DNA of 64,000 bases from Symbiodinium natans (Eukaryota; Sar; Dinophyceae; Suessiales; Symbiodiniaceae): NCBI GenBank assembly GCA_905221605.1, contig CAJNDS010002281.1, forward strand, positions 365,552-429,551, read 5' to 3'. Made by a program: the position numbers and the translations under genes. Below the pieces are notes generated by a model. The model saw only the letters and a list, made by a program, of their open reading frames with translations, ran no database searches and was not told the DNA's origin. Below are positions 1-11,264 of the stretch, in pieces; the stretch's first letter is position 1; each line of letters opens with the position of its first letter.

Positions 1-25
1 AGCCCCAAATGGCCATAAAGATTCA

Positions 26-330
26 ATGAGCACACTGTCTCAAGTTGTATCCCCCAATCAACACGTGAATGGGGCTCACATTCCTGAGTGTGACCAGCAA
101 CATGCGACTGTCAGCAGCCGGGGAACGGGGTCAAGCGGGACGTCGCCAACTTTGAACGCGGGAAAGCGTAAATCTCGAAGGCTAAGAACCCAGACCCCTG
201 GGAGGATTCAAAAAGTAGATCCCTTTAAGGGTTCCTAAGAATGATCCAACAGTAGCCCCAAAATCCCGAAACCCCAAACCCAGAAACGCGTGACTTCTTA
301 GGGGGTGTTCAGAGAGAGGACCTGTATAAA
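26..330. other. Unique sequence, no gene recognised
   Basis: Non-repetitive DNA with one short open frame (26-238, + strand) that resembles nothing I know. It ends where the first telomere-like array begins. I see no splice-bounded exon that I can defend. Confidence 0.3.
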
Positions 331-714
331 ACCCTAAACCCTAAACCCTAAACCCTAAACCCTAAACCCTAAACCCTAAACCCTAAACCCTAAACCCTAA
401 ACCCTAAACCCTAAACCCTAAGCCCTAAACCCTAAACCCTAAACCCTAAAGAGTCGTTTCCGAATTTCGGCTACCCCCCCTAGCCGAATGCGCGTAGAGA
501 AGCCTCGGCTCCGACCCTTCCTGAGGGGTCCGGCATTTTCTTACAACTTAGGGTTTTGGTTTAGGGTTTAGGGTTTAGGGTTTAGGGTTTAGGGTTTAGG
601 GTTTAGGGTTTAGGGTTTAGGGTTTAGGGTTTAGGGTTTAGGGTTTAGGGTTTAGGGTTTAGGGTTTAGGGTTTAGGGTTTAGGGTTTAGGGTTTAGGGT
701 TTAGGGTTTAGGGT
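331..714. repeat. Telomere-like array pair flanking an island
   Basis: (CCCTAAA)n at 331-451 and (TTTAGGG)n at 551-714 enclose a unique GC-rich island of about 95 bp (455-547). This is the first example of the arrangement repeated through the window: the C-rich strand on the left, a short unique island, the G-rich strand on the right. The island is open in one + frame but I could not place splice sites with confidence. Confidence 0.9.
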
Positions 715-1350
715 TTGTTTGAAGCCCTCAAAAGCCCCCCCCCCCCCCAACACCCTCAAGACCCTACAAAGCCCCAAAAGCCCTAAAAGCCCTAAAAACC
801 CTAAACCCTCAGCCCTAAACCCCTACAAACCCTAGTAGCCCTAAGCGCGAAGGAGATGCACAAGATGTCATTGGCGTGGAGGTCTTGCCAGCCTTGCTAT
901 ACCCTTCCATGGCGCTTCGCTTGCCTTGTCCACGAAGATCCGTCGGGCTGGGCGCTCGCCCGGAAACGCCCGGAAACTGAACGGCACGGAGGGATGGGAC
1001 CCGAAGTGGGTTTCGACGGCCTCTCCCCACTATGCTCAGGACCCTGGTGGTGGAAGATTGGAAGCAACTAGACAGGATGGCGTGAATACATGCGCAGCTG
1101 ACGCCGTGAACCCTAAAGTCCCTAAGCCCTACAAATCCGAAGTCCAAGAGCCCTAAAGCCTAAACCCTAAGCTCAAAAACAAGAACACTATAAACTCTAG
1201 GAACCTTCTAAACAGGAAGCTTCTGAACCCCTGAGAACCCCTTTAACCCACAGCTACACCTGCCAAAGCCCGGGCGCGGTGCTTATTCCACTGTTCTGAA
1301 TTTTCCGGGCTACGCGTGCGCCAAATTTACGCTTTCCGGTGTTCCAAATT
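715..1350. other. Degenerate telomere-like spacer
   Basis: Mostly decayed CCCTAAA-like units (CCCTAAAAG, CCCTACAAA and similar) surrounding unique DNA at 850-1140. Overlapping open frames occur on both strands at 815-1156; none has a recognisable domain. Confidence 0.4.
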
Positions 1351-1555
1351 GGCTAAACCCTAAACCCTAAACCCTAAACCCTAAACCCTTGACAGAGTGG
1401 AGTCTCCACCTAGGTGCCGGGACTCGGGGTCGTTTCAGCTACCTCCTGTGCCTGGGAGGACCCTGTGGTTTAGGGTTTAGGGTTAAGGGTTAAGGGTTAA
1501 GGGTTCAGTGTTTAGGGTGTTTTTTATTTTTTTGCGGGTCTGCTTGGTCCCTCTT

Positions 1556-1640
1556 CTTGGTAGCCCAGTGGTCATCTTTTGCCCATTTTGGGTTCTGCCT
1601 TCCTTCGCAAAGGCAACCAACACCAGCAAGGGTACCCTTA
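1556..1640 (+). mobile_element. Introner/SINE-like element, 5' part
   Basis: Contains TAGCCCAGTGGT followed about 35 bp later by GGGTTCTGCC. The same head is found at 39520, 44765 and 58060. The head resembles a tRNA A-box and the second motif weakly resembles a B-box. The inverted right end seen in the 39.5-kb copy is not clear here, so this may be truncated. Confidence 0.45.
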
Positions 1641-2064
1641 TTACGTGGTACAGGTACTGGCCTATCGGGGGGTTTACCTGACACCTGGATCCAAATTGCC
1701 TTCGGGCACCTATTCTAAATCACCCTCGGAGTTTCAGGTGAGAGTTACGATACGAATCGTCGTGACATCCAGCCACCCGAATCGCCTGACACCTCCGTCG
1801 TGTAGGGTGTGTCGGGGATTCGCATCGCCGAGCAGCGTAGGGGGCAGTCGCCAACCCCTGCCCCAACACCCTCTCACACAGTCCAATTACACATGGGAGT
1901 TGATCTAAACGATGGGAATGGCAGCTCCCGAAATTAGATCAAACTTGCGGAAAAAGAGCCGAAACCTAAGACGACCTAGTTAGTACCGAGTTGTTACCAA
2001 TTATTGTCCGCCCTGCATACTCCCAGGTCAGTTAGATTAATCATAATGCAGATCAGAGGACGCT

Positions 2065-2310
2065 AGCCCTAAACCCTAAACCCTAAACCCTAAACCCTAA
2101 ACCCTAAACCCTAAACCCTAAGCCCTAAGCCCTAAGCCCTAAACCCTGCCGGCACTTGCGCAGGACTCGGAGATTCTTCGGCTGGCCGAGGCAAGGTCCG
2201 TGTCTCTGCACATCGGCTGATGGGTACAAGTACTTTAGGGTTTAGGGTTTAGGGTTTAGGGTTTAGGGTTTTGGGGTTTAGGGTTTAGGGTTTAGGGTTT
2301 AGGGTTTAGG
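2065..2310. repeat. Telomere-like pair with possible micro-exon
   Basis: (CCCTAAA)n at 2065-2147 and (TTTAGGG)n at 2234-2310 enclose an 85-bp island. Inside, TTGCGCAG is followed from 2164 by an open stretch (DSEILRLAE) ending at CCGAG|GCAAGG, a GC donor identical to the one used by the candidate exon at 17904-17941. Confidence 0.55.
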
Positions 2311-2619
2311 TTTCTAAACCCTGAACTTACAAGCCCCGCCTTCGACCCTTCTAGCCTTCAACCCTAAACCCTAAACACCCTAAACCCCCTCAACCCCTAA
2401 ATCCCCTAAATCCCCTTAATCCTCTTAATCCCTCGAGCCCTTAACCCCAAACCCGCTAAATCCCCTAAATCCCTCGACCCCCTAACCCTCTAAATCCCTA
2501 CTAAGCCCTAAAGCCTGTGCAGGTGCCTTGTCGCCCTAAACCCTAAACCCTAAACGCTAAACCCTGAACCCTGAACCCTAAACCCTAAACCCTAAACCCT
2601 AAACCCTAAACCTGTGCAG

Positions 2620-2697
2620 GTGCCGGCCCTTGCCGGTATTTATGGCCGCCACGGTCCCACGTTGGAGCGCTACTTCTGTGGCGCCTGGGATTGAGAG
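2620..2697 (+). CDS. Candidate exon after telomere-like array
   Basis: A CCCTAAA array ends at about 2612, then GTGCAG is followed by a frame reading VPALAGIYGRHGPTLERYF and on to CGAWD before TGA. The acceptor-like string CCTGTGCAGGTGCC is partly duplicated 96 bp upstream (2515-2530). No family recognised. The exon end is uncertain. Confidence 0.35.
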
Positions 2698-2710
2698 GCT
2701 TATAGGCTGT

Positions 2711-2850
2711 AGGGTTCATAGGGTTCATAGGGTTCATAGGGTTCATAGGGTTCATAGGGTTCATAGGGTTCATAGGGTTCATAGGGTTCATAGGGTTCAT
2801 AGGGTTCATAGGGTTCATAGGGTTCATAGGGTTCACAGGGTTCATAGGGG
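2711..2850. repeat. Nonamer tandem array AGGGTTCAT
   Basis: About 15 near-perfect copies of a 9-bp unit (AGGGTTCAT) replace the usual heptamer and run directly into TTTAGGG-like sequence. The unit looks like the telomere heptamer with two extra bases. It is open on both strands only because 9 is a multiple of 3. Confidence 0.9.
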
Positions 2851-3187
2851 GGTTCATGGGGTTTAGGGTTTTGGGGGTTAGGGGTTAGGGGTTCAGGGTT
2901 CAAAAGGTTTAGGGTGCAGGGTGTCGGGTTCATGGGGTTTTTGGTTGAAGCTTGTATAGACTCAGTTCTAGGCAATCCTCAACCCTAAACCCTACACCCT
3001 GAACATGAACCACTTGCGCAGATGCGGGGTTTCATGTCAACATCATGGTTCCAAAGACGGAGGTCTCAATAACAGGGCAGCTATTGGGCTTGCGGTTACT
3101 AGAAGTGTTGAGGGTTTCGGGTTGAGGGTTTAGGGACCTATAGAGGGCGTTGAAGAGGTTGCAGGGCTTATGCTTCTAGGGCTTGCA

Positions 3188-3658
3188 GGAAACCCTAAAC
3201 CCTAAACCCTAAACCCTAAACCCTAAACCCTAAACCCTAAACCCTAAACCCGGGCTGGTCTAACACCCCCAAGCCCCCAAGCCCCCAAGCCCCCAAGCCC
3301 CCAAACCCTGAGTCGAAGTTTAAACGGCTTATCCTAAACCCCGAGACCCTAAAACCCTAAACCCCAAACCCCCCCCCCACCGCCACGAGTCGAAGTTCAA
3401 TCGGCTTAAGGTCTCCCGAATAACCAAGACCTTTGCTAAGCCCTAAGCCCTAAACCCCTAAACCCCTAAACCCCTAAACCCCTAAACCCCGAAACCCCGA
3501 AACCCCTAAACGTCGAAGTAAACCCTAGACCCTAAACCCTAAACCCTAAACCCTAAACCCTAAACCCTAAACCCTATACCCTAAACCTTAAACCCTAAAC
3601 CCTAAACCCTAAACCCTAAACCCTAAACCTTAAACCCCAAACCCTAAACCCTAAACCC
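3188..3658. repeat. CCCTAAA and variant arrays
   Basis: Canonical CCCTAAA blocks (3188-3250, 3520-3658) are separated by CCCCAAG and CCCCTAAA variants. Two short repeats of a GAAGTT(T/C)AA-CGGCTTA motif lie at 3305-3335 and 3385-3410, and a related TTCATTCGGCTTAAGG sits just before the next candidate exon. Confidence 0.8.
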
Positions 3659-3675
3659 TGTTCATTCGGCTTAAG

Positions 3676-3749
3676 GCCTCCTGGGCGTTGCGGAGCTCTC
3701 GCTGCCGCCGTCCCAACTCCTCGCCGCCCTCCGGAAGCTGACAGAGCAG
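3676..3749 (+). CDS. Candidate exon (leucine-rich helical segment)
   Basis: GGCTTAAG ends at 3675. An open frame (2 bases, then LLGVAELSLPPSQLLAALRK and LTEQ) ends in phase 0 at CAG|GCGCGT, a GC donor. A CCCTAAA array ends just upstream and TTTAGGG begins 13 bp downstream. The peptide looks like an amphipathic helix. No family assigned, and the strand is inferred from coding appearance alone. Confidence 0.42.
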
Positions 3750-3761
3750 GCGCGTCTCTGG

Positions 3762-4620
3762 TAGGGTTTAGGGTTTAGGGTTTAGGGTTTAGGGTTTAGG
3801 GTTCAGGGTTTAGGCTTTAGGGTTTAGGCTTTAGGGTTCAGGGAATTGGGTTTAGGGTTTAGGGAATTGGGTTTAGGGTTTAGGGTTTAGGGTTTAGGGT
3901 GCATCTCTGGCAGCCTCAGGGCTTTTATATGCATTTGAGGTTTGTTTTAAGGGTTTAGGGCTTTTAGGTTTTTTAGGTTTTTTTGTTTTTTGTTTTGGTT
4001 TTTAGGGGTTTTAGGGTTTTGAGGGTTTTAGGGTTTTAGAGTTTTTAGGTTTTTTAGGGTTTTTGTTTTTTCCGGTTTCCTAGCGTTGAGGGCTTTTGGG
4101 GTTCGAATGAAAGGTCCTTGTAGCACCAGCCCATCTTAGCGCAAAACGGCTGGCAGCCGTGGGTTTAGGGCCTTGAGGGCTTTTAAGGGTTTGAGGGTTT
4201 TGGGGCTTTGGTTTTTTTAGGGATTAGGGTTGGAGGTGTAGGGTGTTTAGGTTTTAGGGCTCAGGGTTTAGCGTTCAGAGTTCAGGGTTTCGGCTTTCGG
4301 GCTGTCCCTGTACGCGAATTATGTAGCATCCGCTCGCCCCTTAAGGGGTTTCCCTAGAGCAGCTTTGGGGAAGTTTATGCCATGTAGGCATGTGGGCCCT
4401 CAACCAGCTCCTCAGGGTTTTAGCGTTCAGGGCTTGGTAAATCGGGGGCTCAGAGGGTTTCGGGTCGAGGGCTCTTATTTGGGGTTTGGGGTCGAAAGGG
4501 CTCCGCATTAGGGCTGCGGGCTCTTTAGGGTTTAGGGTTTAGGGTTTAGGGTTTAGGGTTTAGGGTTTAGGGTTTAGGGTTTAGGGTTTAGGGTTTAGGG
4601 TTTAGGGTTTAGGGTTTCAG
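3762..4620. repeat. TTTAGGG arrays with T-rich degenerate stretch
   Basis: TTTAGGG at 3762-3900 grades into poor TTTTAGG/GGGTTTT sequence (3950-4270). After a short unique piece (4300-4430) comes a clean array at 4526-4616. No gene seen. Confidence 0.75.
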
Positions 4621-5700
4621 AGCTTTGTTTTTTACGCTGTTCAGCTGGCCTCTCGGGTCTTTTTTTGCTTTCTGCGAAAGGGAAGGGTTTGGGTCATGCT
4701 TAGCAATTCCGAAACCCCAAACCTTTGTCATAGTTGGGTAACATTTTACATCTTTAAGGGTACTTAAACCCAATAAGGAATATAAATTAAAAATTTTAAT
4801 ACTATACCAACCATGAACTAGAAACCCCAAACCCTACATTGCACGCCCTCCCTCTGTCCTGCTCTGCCCCTGAATCCCGCTGTATCGTCTGTACTAGGTT
4901 ACTAGGGTTTAGGGCCAGTTTACGGCTCAGGGTTTAGGGTCTGTAAGGTTTAGGGTTTAGGGTTAAGAAGGTTTAGGGTTTGAGGCTTAGGTCTTGGGGC
5001 TTAGGGTCTATAAAGGTCAATAAAGCAGGTGGATGCCACGGATTCGGCCTCATTGGGCTCGCTTGGCGACTACATGGCCCTTGCGACGAAGCCCTTTGGC
5101 CAGAGCTCCCCGAGACCCCTTGTAGTTAAGGGGTTTAGGGTTTAGGCTTCGGGGCTTAGGGGCTTAGGGCCTAGGGTTCAGTATCCTCTGGTTTTGGAGG
5201 TTTAGGAATTGTGGGTTAGGGATTTGGGGCTTATCGCCTGGACCTTAGGGTTTATTTGTATCCTATAAACTCTCAGCCCCTAAGCCCCTAAGCCCCATAA
5301 CACCAAAACACCAAAACACCAAAACCCCAAAACAGCAAAACCCCAAAACCCCCAAAATCCCCAAAACCCAAAACCCCCAAAACACAAGAAGCCCAGAACA
5401 TCCCGAGCCACAGCGCAGACGTGCCCACAGATCTGAAGCCCTGTTTCAACACAGGACCAGCAGTTAAAGACACTTTTCGAACCCACCCAGCACCAACTGA
5501 GGGCGGCTATGGTCTAAACTTAGGGTTTGGGGTTTGGGGTTTAGGATCTGGGGCTTCGGGATCAGGATTCGCGTGTCTTTGTGCTCAAAAGTGTGGCCCT
5601 GTCCCGTCGTTTGTGACTTCTACGCAACTCTTAAACCCTTACACCATTGAGCTCTGTAACCTTGAAACCCCGAAGCCCCAAAACACCTTGCACTAGGCCG
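4621..5700. other. Mixed spacer, no gene recognised
   Basis: AT-richer unique DNA at 4620-4850, followed by scattered TTTAGGG units and a CCCCAAAAC-type run at 5280-5400. Open frames here are translations of the simple repeats. Confidence 0.4.
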
Positions 5701-5714
5701 CGAGTCTAAGGTTG

Positions 5715-5965
5715 GAAGCATGGGCCCTTTACAATGGTCCATTGCCCTTGTTTTTGGGGATCCGAAGTATGGGCCCTTATTCTGGGTTTTGGAGTACTAT
5801 ACTTTAATACTTTTGGTTGGTTCTGGGTTCCGATTATAGTTATGCCTGAAACGTATATACTTTTTTTCCCCAGGTCTACTCCAAAGCAGATAGGGTTTTA
5901 TGTATAGTGTAATTTAAGGGATAGAACAAGGGACCCAAATTAATTTAAGGGCCCATGCTTGGAGA
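5715..5965. mobile_element. MITE-like inverted-repeat element with nested element
   Basis: AGCATGGGCCCTT at 5717 is answered by AAGGGCCCATGCT at about 5947, giving a hairpin-forming element of about 240 bp. A second hairpin element (5787-5885; TTTTGGAGTACTATACTT at the left, TACTCCAAA at the right) lies inside it. The inner one recurs at 31850-31949 and, as a left half, at 21683-21720. Confidence 0.6.
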
Positions 5966-6360
5966 AGTAGAATGGGAGACGAGCCGAGGCTTTACCAAAG
6001 CTTGGCTGAATCACTTCCGCAGCACACGGATGAGGTTGGGATTCGGGCTAGGGCTTAGGGCTTAGGGCTTAGGGCTTGGGGCTTGGGGCTTAGGGCTTAG
6101 GGCTTAGGGCTTAGGGGTTAGGGTTTAGGGTTTAGGGTTTAGGTTTTGGGGTTTGTGGTTTAGGGTTTTAGGGTTTTAGGGTTTAGGGTTTAAGGTTTAG
6201 GGGGCTTAGGGTTTAGGGTGTTCAGGGTTTGGTTTAGGGCTTGGGGCAAGGGGTTTAAAGTTTAGGGCTTGTAGCAGGGCTTCGGGCTGAAAGGGTCTAA
6301 ACGTCTTCAAAGATTGAGTCACAAGACCCCAGCCCTTTGCCACGGATCCTTAACAACCTG

Positions 6361-6385
6361 CCCCCTCCCCCCTCCCCCCCCCCCG

Positions 6386-6424
<39 letters not shown>
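6361..6424. repeat. Poly-C tract
   Basis: About 60 bases almost entirely C with a few T/G interruptions. Similar C or G tracts occur at 9870, 15626, 16292, 20092, 26286, 35942, 42645 and 62347. Confidence 0.95.
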
Positions 6425-6425
<1 letters not shown>

Positions 6426-6695
6426 AAATATCTGGACCCCCAATTTTCTAAACAAAGCCCATAAACGGACCATTCTATTGCATACTTTGGAGGGGGCTCA
6501 GGTAAACCCTACACCCTACTAAGCCCTGACACCCCAAACCCAAAACCTGAGCCGAAACCCTAACCTACACCCCCCCCTCTTCCCCCCACCAAAAAGAAAG
6601 GTACCCTCACACTGACTCGAGGGTTCAAGCACTTGAGGCCTCAACAGCCTAAAAGCGGCTGCCTGACACGCTCAAAAGCACAAGACAACCTGAAC

Positions 6696-6793
6696 TTGGG
6701 GTTTAGGGTTTAGGGTTTAGGGTTTAGGGTTTAGGGTTTAGGGTTTAGGGTTTAGGGTTTAGGGTTTAGGGTTTAGAGTTTAGGGTTTAGGGC
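6696..6793. repeat. TTTAGGG array
   Basis: About 14 copies with one TTTAGAG variant. It is followed by unique DNA and then by decayed CCCTAAA units before the candidate exon at 6958. Confidence 0.9.
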
Positions 6794-6957
6794 TTTTCCC
6801 GAAAGGCCTGTCGCCACTACCCCTTCCAAACCCTAAGCAGCAGCTTATAAGCCCCTTTAAGCCAAACAAGGCACCCTGTTTATTCCTGGGCTACTCCTGG
6901 GTCATCCTAAACCCTAAACCCACACCCGAAACCCTAAACCCCAAATTCCCTATGCAG

Positions 6958-7026
6958 GTCTCGAACGTGCGGACGGCCTTTCGGGCAGAGCGTCTGATCT
7001 TGTTGAGGCCGCCCGGCGCGCACCAG
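6958..7026 (+). CDS. Candidate exon (basic segment)
   Basis: CCCTATGCAG precedes 23 open codons (VSNVRTAFRAERLILLRPPG then AHQ), followed by GGAGGG. A GA donor one base further on would also fit. CCCTAAA-like units lie upstream and decayed TTTAGGG units downstream. No family recognised. Confidence 0.4.
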
Positions 7027-7389
7027 GGAGGGTTTCGGATTTCTGGTCTAGGGCTTAGGGAGTTGTTTAGGGTTTAGAGTTTAGGGATAGGGTTTAGGGT
7101 TTAGGGTTTTGGGTCTTGGGTTTTGGGTTTTGGGGTTAGGGTTTAGGCTTTAGGGTTTTGGGTTTCCGGGTTTATTGGGTTTAGAGTTTAGTGTTCAGGG
7201 TTTGAGGGGCATGTGTTCTTCAAGTCCAGGGTTCAGGGTTGAGGTTTGAGGCTTTAAGGGTTTAAGTTTAAGGTTGAGGGCTTTGGTAGCCTGAGCTGTT
7301 CAAGGAACGTGGGGTCTTGTGCGTTTGGGGCAGCCTGCTGCTGGTATACAAGGTCTGGCCAGGGTCATACTAGAGTTCAGGGTTAGGGC

Positions 7390-7475
7390 TTAGGGCTTAG
7401 GGCTTAGGGTTTAGGGTTTAGGGTTTAGGGTTTAGGGTTTAGGGTTTAGGGTTTAGGGTTTAGGGTTTAGGGTTA
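7390..7475. repeat. TTTAGGG array
   Basis: Clean heptamer array flanked by GGGCTTA variants, followed by CCCTAAA at 7570-7650. Confidence 0.9.
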
Positions 7476-7661
7476 GGGTTTAGAGTTCAGGGTTAGGGCT
7501 TGGTTAGTGGTTGAGGGTTGAAGGTTGAGTGTCTGGAGAGGCCCCAAGAACCAAGCACAAAACCTAAAAACCCTGAACCCTAAACCCTAAACCCTAAACC
7601 CTAAACCCTAAACCCTAAACCCTAAACCCTAAACCCTAAACCCTAAACGCGTAGATCAAAG

Positions 7662-7719
7662 AAGTCCCAAAGATGGCTTGGGGCAGCCTTTCGGGCTGCT
7701 TGCTTGCAGCAACTCTTAG
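7662..7719 (+). CDS. Candidate exon with GT donor
   Basis: After (CCCTAAA)n and GATCAAAG the frame reads KSQRWLGAAFRAACLQQLL plus one base, ending at CTTAG|GTGGGG directly before a TTTAGGG array (7722-7772). A GT donor placed within a few bases of the array is typical of the better exon islands. Function unknown. Confidence 0.45.
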
Positions 7720-7779
7720 GTGGGGTTTAGGGTTTAGGGTTTAGGGTTTAGGGTTTAGGGTTTAGGGTTTATGTTTAGG

Positions 7780-8300
7780 GGTTTCAGACGCTTTAGGGAG
7801 CTTGGGGAGGAGTTTAGGGTTGAGGGTTTTCGAGGGTTTAAGTTTCTGGGTTGGAGGGATTTAGGGTTTAGGGCTTTTGGGCCTGAGGTTTTGAGATTTG
7901 GGGCTTAGGATTTGGTTTCTGAGGGTTCAGGGCCTCACCAGGATATTCAGGGTTGAAAGCTACCGCCCGTGTTTTGGCCCTGCCTACCTAATAACTCATG
8001 TGATCCGATACTACCACCCGCATGGCTGCGCAGTTTGGGCTGGCAGGCCCAACATTCTGGAATGAAACTACTTTGCGTCATTTTTTTCATATACCAAATC
8101 AATTTAATATATGTACGGATTGCGCAGAAGCAAACTATTTGCACAGCAGATTTGACATCTGGGTGTATAGGCCATAGAGGTGAGCTGCGTGGACCCCCCC
8201 CCCCCCAATTAATCCCCAAACCCTATAAATATTTTAGCATCCCAAGCAACCCCATAACCCCTCAAGCCCTGTAAACGCTCTGAAGCCTCTGAACCCTATA
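7780..8300. other. Unique stretch, no gene recognised
   Basis: Decayed TTTAGGG to about 7930, then unique sequence with overlapping open frames on both strands (7947-8274) that show no domain. Confidence 0.35.
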
Positions 8301-8309
8301 AACCCTATG

Positions 8310-8610
8310 CACATACACATATACCTATATACAAATATGTATATATATATATATATTATATCTCTGTGTGTGCTTATACATGTAACAAACATATGTATAT
8401 ACATATATATATATATATGTGCACAGACCATATAAACCCCATAAACCCCATGAACCTTAAATTCATACACCCTACAATCCCTATAAACCCAATAAGCCCC
8501 GTATATATATATATATATATATATATACGTGTACATACACATATGTATATATATATATATATATATACATACATACACACATACATATGCATGCATGCAT
8601 ACACAGAAAG
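8310..8610. repeat. AT-rich microsatellite (TA/CATA) region
   Basis: Several (TA)n and (CATA)n blocks at 8336-8420, 8500-8530 and 8545-8600. The long open frames across it (runs of I, Y, H and M) are translations of the repeat. Confidence 0.9.
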
Positions 8611-8924
8611 AGCCCGGCAACCCTGCATTCGGATGCCGCTTTGAGGCTGCCTGCACGACCTTCTGAGTCGCCCCAGGAGGTTCCAAAGCGCCTCGCACTG
8701 ATTCCTGGTTTTTCCCCCCTCCCCTTACACTCTAAGCCCTAAACCCCTAAACCCCTAAACCCCAACCCTAAACCCTAAACCCTAAACCCCAGACCTTAAA
8801 CTCCATACTCACAAGGGCGGAGTGATTCGGGCCCTTAATGTGGAAGGCACCTGATCCCCACAATAGGCCCTATCAAGCCTAAGCCCCAGCCCCAGACCCT
8901 AAATCCTGAACTACCCCAAACCCC

Positions 8925-9530
8925 AAAAACCTCAACCCCAAACCCTAAACCCCAAATCCCAAACCCTAGACCCCAAAACCTAAACCCCATAGCCACAAAC
9001 CCTAAATCCCAAGCCCTAGACCCCAAACCCGAAACCCCAAACCCCAAACCCTAAACCCCAAACCCTAAATCCCAAAAGCCAACCCTAAACCCCAAATCCC
9101 AAACCCCAAACCCCAAACCCCAAACCCTAAACCCCAAACCCTAAACCCCAAACCCCAAACCCTAAACCCCAAACCCTCAAACCCTAAACCCCAAAACCCC
9201 AAACCCTAAACCCCAAACCCTCAAACCCTAAACCCCAAACTCCCAAACCCAATATCCCAAACCCTAGACCCCAAACCCGAAACCCCAAACCCCAAACCCC
9301 CAAAACCCTAAACCCCAAACCCCAAACCCTAAACCCTAAACCCCAAAACCCAAACCCTAAACCCCAAGCCCTAAATCCCAAAAGCCAACCCTAAACCCCA
9401 AATCCCAAACCCCAAACCCTAAACTCCAACCCCCAAACCCTAAACCCTAAACCCTAAACCCCAAACCCCAAACCCTAAACCCTAAACCCTAAACCCCGAA
9501 CCCCAAACCCTAAACCCTAAACCTTAACCC
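8925..9530. repeat. CCCCAAA/CCCTAAA variant array
   Basis: Six hundred bases of alternating CCCTAAA and CCCCAAA/CCCCAAAT heptamers, including a partial internal duplication (about 9000-9090 resembles 9260-9400). Translations rich in G, L, F and W come from the repeat and are not genes. Confidence 0.85.
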
Positions 9531-9534
9531 TAAG

Positions 9535-9612
9535 CATTTGAGCCACGCCGGCCGCTTGAGGCGCCTGGCCACTGAGGAGTCGTGGTGGTCGGTGGCGGAG
9601 GACTTGGCGGAG
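9535..9612 (+). CDS. Candidate exon, 26 codons
   Basis: CCTTAACCCTAAG supplies the AG, so here the degenerate telomere unit itself forms the acceptor. The frame reads HLSHAGRLRRLATEESWWSV then AEDLAE and ends in phase 0 at GCGGAG|GCCTCT (GC donor), 18 bp before TTTAGGG. The next candidate (10507-10581) also starts in phase 0. No family recognised. Confidence 0.45.
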
Positions 9613-9629
9613 GCCTCTCCTTTTGGGGG

Positions 9630-10018
9630 CTTAGGGTTTAGGGTTTAGGGTTTGGGGTTTAGGGTTTGGGGTTTAGGGTTTAGGGTTTGGGGTTTAGGGT
9701 TTAGGGTTTAGGGGTTCTGAGGTTTCAGTTTTTTTGGCTGTACAGGGTTGAGGGTGGGCTGTGCAATTTATTATCACTATTATGTTTATGATTATAATTA
9801 TTTATTTATTTGTTTATTATTTTTTTTTTGGGGGGGGGGGGCTGTTTGGAGCTTCAGGCTTTGCAGGGGGGGGGGGGGGGGGGGGGCGGTTAAATCTAGG
9901 ACCCAGAGTAGGCCCTTATTCCCTTTTTTCTAGGATTTGGGTCTAGGGTTTAGGGTTTAGGGTTTAGGGTTTAGGGTTTAGGGTTTAGGGTTTAGGGTTT
10001 AGGGTTTAGGGTTTAGGG
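9630..10018. repeat. TTTAGGG arrays with poly-G tracts
   Basis: Arrays at 9630-9715 and 9944-10018 flank an AT-rich stretch and two G runs (9830-9842 and 9870-9886). Confidence 0.9.
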
Positions 10019-10379
10019 GGTTTGGGTTCCCTTAAACGCCCCTTTTAACCCAAAAGGGGTACCCTTTCTATTCCTTGTTTCCCCTTTGGTCTTGATACAT
10101 TTTGCAGGAGGTTGACAGGCTTCTACGTGGTTTCGGAGGCCCTGATACAATGCTACTGTGCCCTATTCTATTTTTTTAATTTGGGTGCACGGAGACCATT
10201 GCTACATGGGGCCATTCCCCAAGGTTTGGGGTTTGGGGATTAGGGTTTAGAGAAATCCGCAAGTCTCGAATCCCAGACGTTGGCTTAGAGTTTGAGGTTT
10301 AGGTCATGTTAAGGTCCCCAAAGCCCCGAACCCCGAACATCCTAGACCCAAAACCCTAGTCATTGCACCCGAGCCCTAA

Positions 10380-10503
10380 ACCCCAAACCCCAAACGCCAA
10401 ACCCCAACCCCCAAACCCCAAACCCCAAACCCTAAACCCTAAACCCCAAACCCTAAACCCTAAACCCTAAACCCCAAACCTCAAACCCTCAAACCCTAAA
10501 CCC
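10380..10503. repeat. CCCTAAA/CCCCAAA array
   Basis: Heptamer array immediately 5' of the candidate exon at 10507, with a matching TTTAGGG array at 10596-10680 on the other side. Confidence 0.85.
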
Positions 10504-10506
10504 GAG

Positions 10507-10581
10507 ACTCTGGAAGAGGTTGAGCCGGTGGTCCGCCTCTCCCTCTGCAAGCACTTCGCTCCCGAGCTTGAGGCCACCCAG
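10507..10581 (+). CDS. Candidate exon, 25 codons
   Basis: Follows AAACCCGAG and reads TLEEVEPVVRLSLCKHFAPE then LEATQ, in phase 0 at both ends. It ends at CAG followed by GGATTT; an inner GC donor at 10573 is an alternative. It would join in frame to 9535-9612 across an intron of about 0.9 kb that begins with TTTAGGG and ends with CCCTAAA repeats. Confidence 0.45.
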
Positions 10582-11264
10582 GGATTTACAGCTTCAGTTT
10601 AGGGTTTAGGGTTTAGGGTTTAGGGTTTAGGGTTTAGGGTCTAGGGTTTAGGGTTTATGGTTTAGGGTTTAGGGTTTAGGGCTTCGGGCTTCGGGTTTAG
10701 GGCTTAGGGCTTAGGGCTTAGGGTTTTCTAGGTTTTGTGAGGGTTTTGGGGGTCAAAGGTATTTTTTGGGTTGAGGGTTTTTTGGTTTGAAGGGTTTTCA
10801 GGTTTCAGATTTTGAGGGCTTTAGGGTTGAGGCACTGAGGCTTATAAGGGTTTAGGGTCTAAACAGTCGGGTTTGCAGGGTTGAGGCTTAAGGCTTAAGG
10901 ATCTCAGCGTTACCCGAAACCCTACACCCTAAACCCTAACTCCCAAGGGGTACAGTGTTTGGTGGTTGAAGGGTCGGAGTTTAGGATCTAGGGATTGAGG
11001 CAGAGACAATCTCCCCCCTTCCATACTTTCTGTGGGGCTCAAACTTCCAATGGCTAAACAAAAACGGTCTCAGGGTTTAGGGCTTAGGGTTTAGGGTTTA
11101 GGGTTTAGGGTGTAGGGTTTAGGGTTTAGGGTTTCGGAGTCCTTCGTTTCGATGGATCTGAACCTCGAGGTCAGCGAGAACACAAGCTGGTGTGGTTTCG
11201 GCTTCTCTAGGCCAGCATGTTTCGCGACACTGCGCGGCGGTTTGATAGACAACCCGAAGCCCTA

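Noticed and set aside
331-714. A true chromosome end
   Set aside because: Arrays are short, face both ways and continue through 64 kb of contig, so they are interstitial.
2711-2850. CRISPR-like array
   Set aside because: Direct tandem 9-mers without spacers in eukaryotic DNA.
2606-2975. Open frames of repeated MNP, HRV or YEP units
   Set aside because: They arise because the 9-bp tandem unit keeps every frame open.
6337-6522. Proline-rich protein
   Set aside because: Translation of a poly-C tract.
8234-8700. Open frames rich in I, Y, H and M
   Set aside because: Translation of TA/CATA microsatellites.
8835-9400. Proteins of repeated GLGFRVWG type on the minus strand (also 35392-35592)
   Set aside because: Direct translation of CCCCAAA/CCCTAAA repeats; heptamers read in all frames give such patterns.
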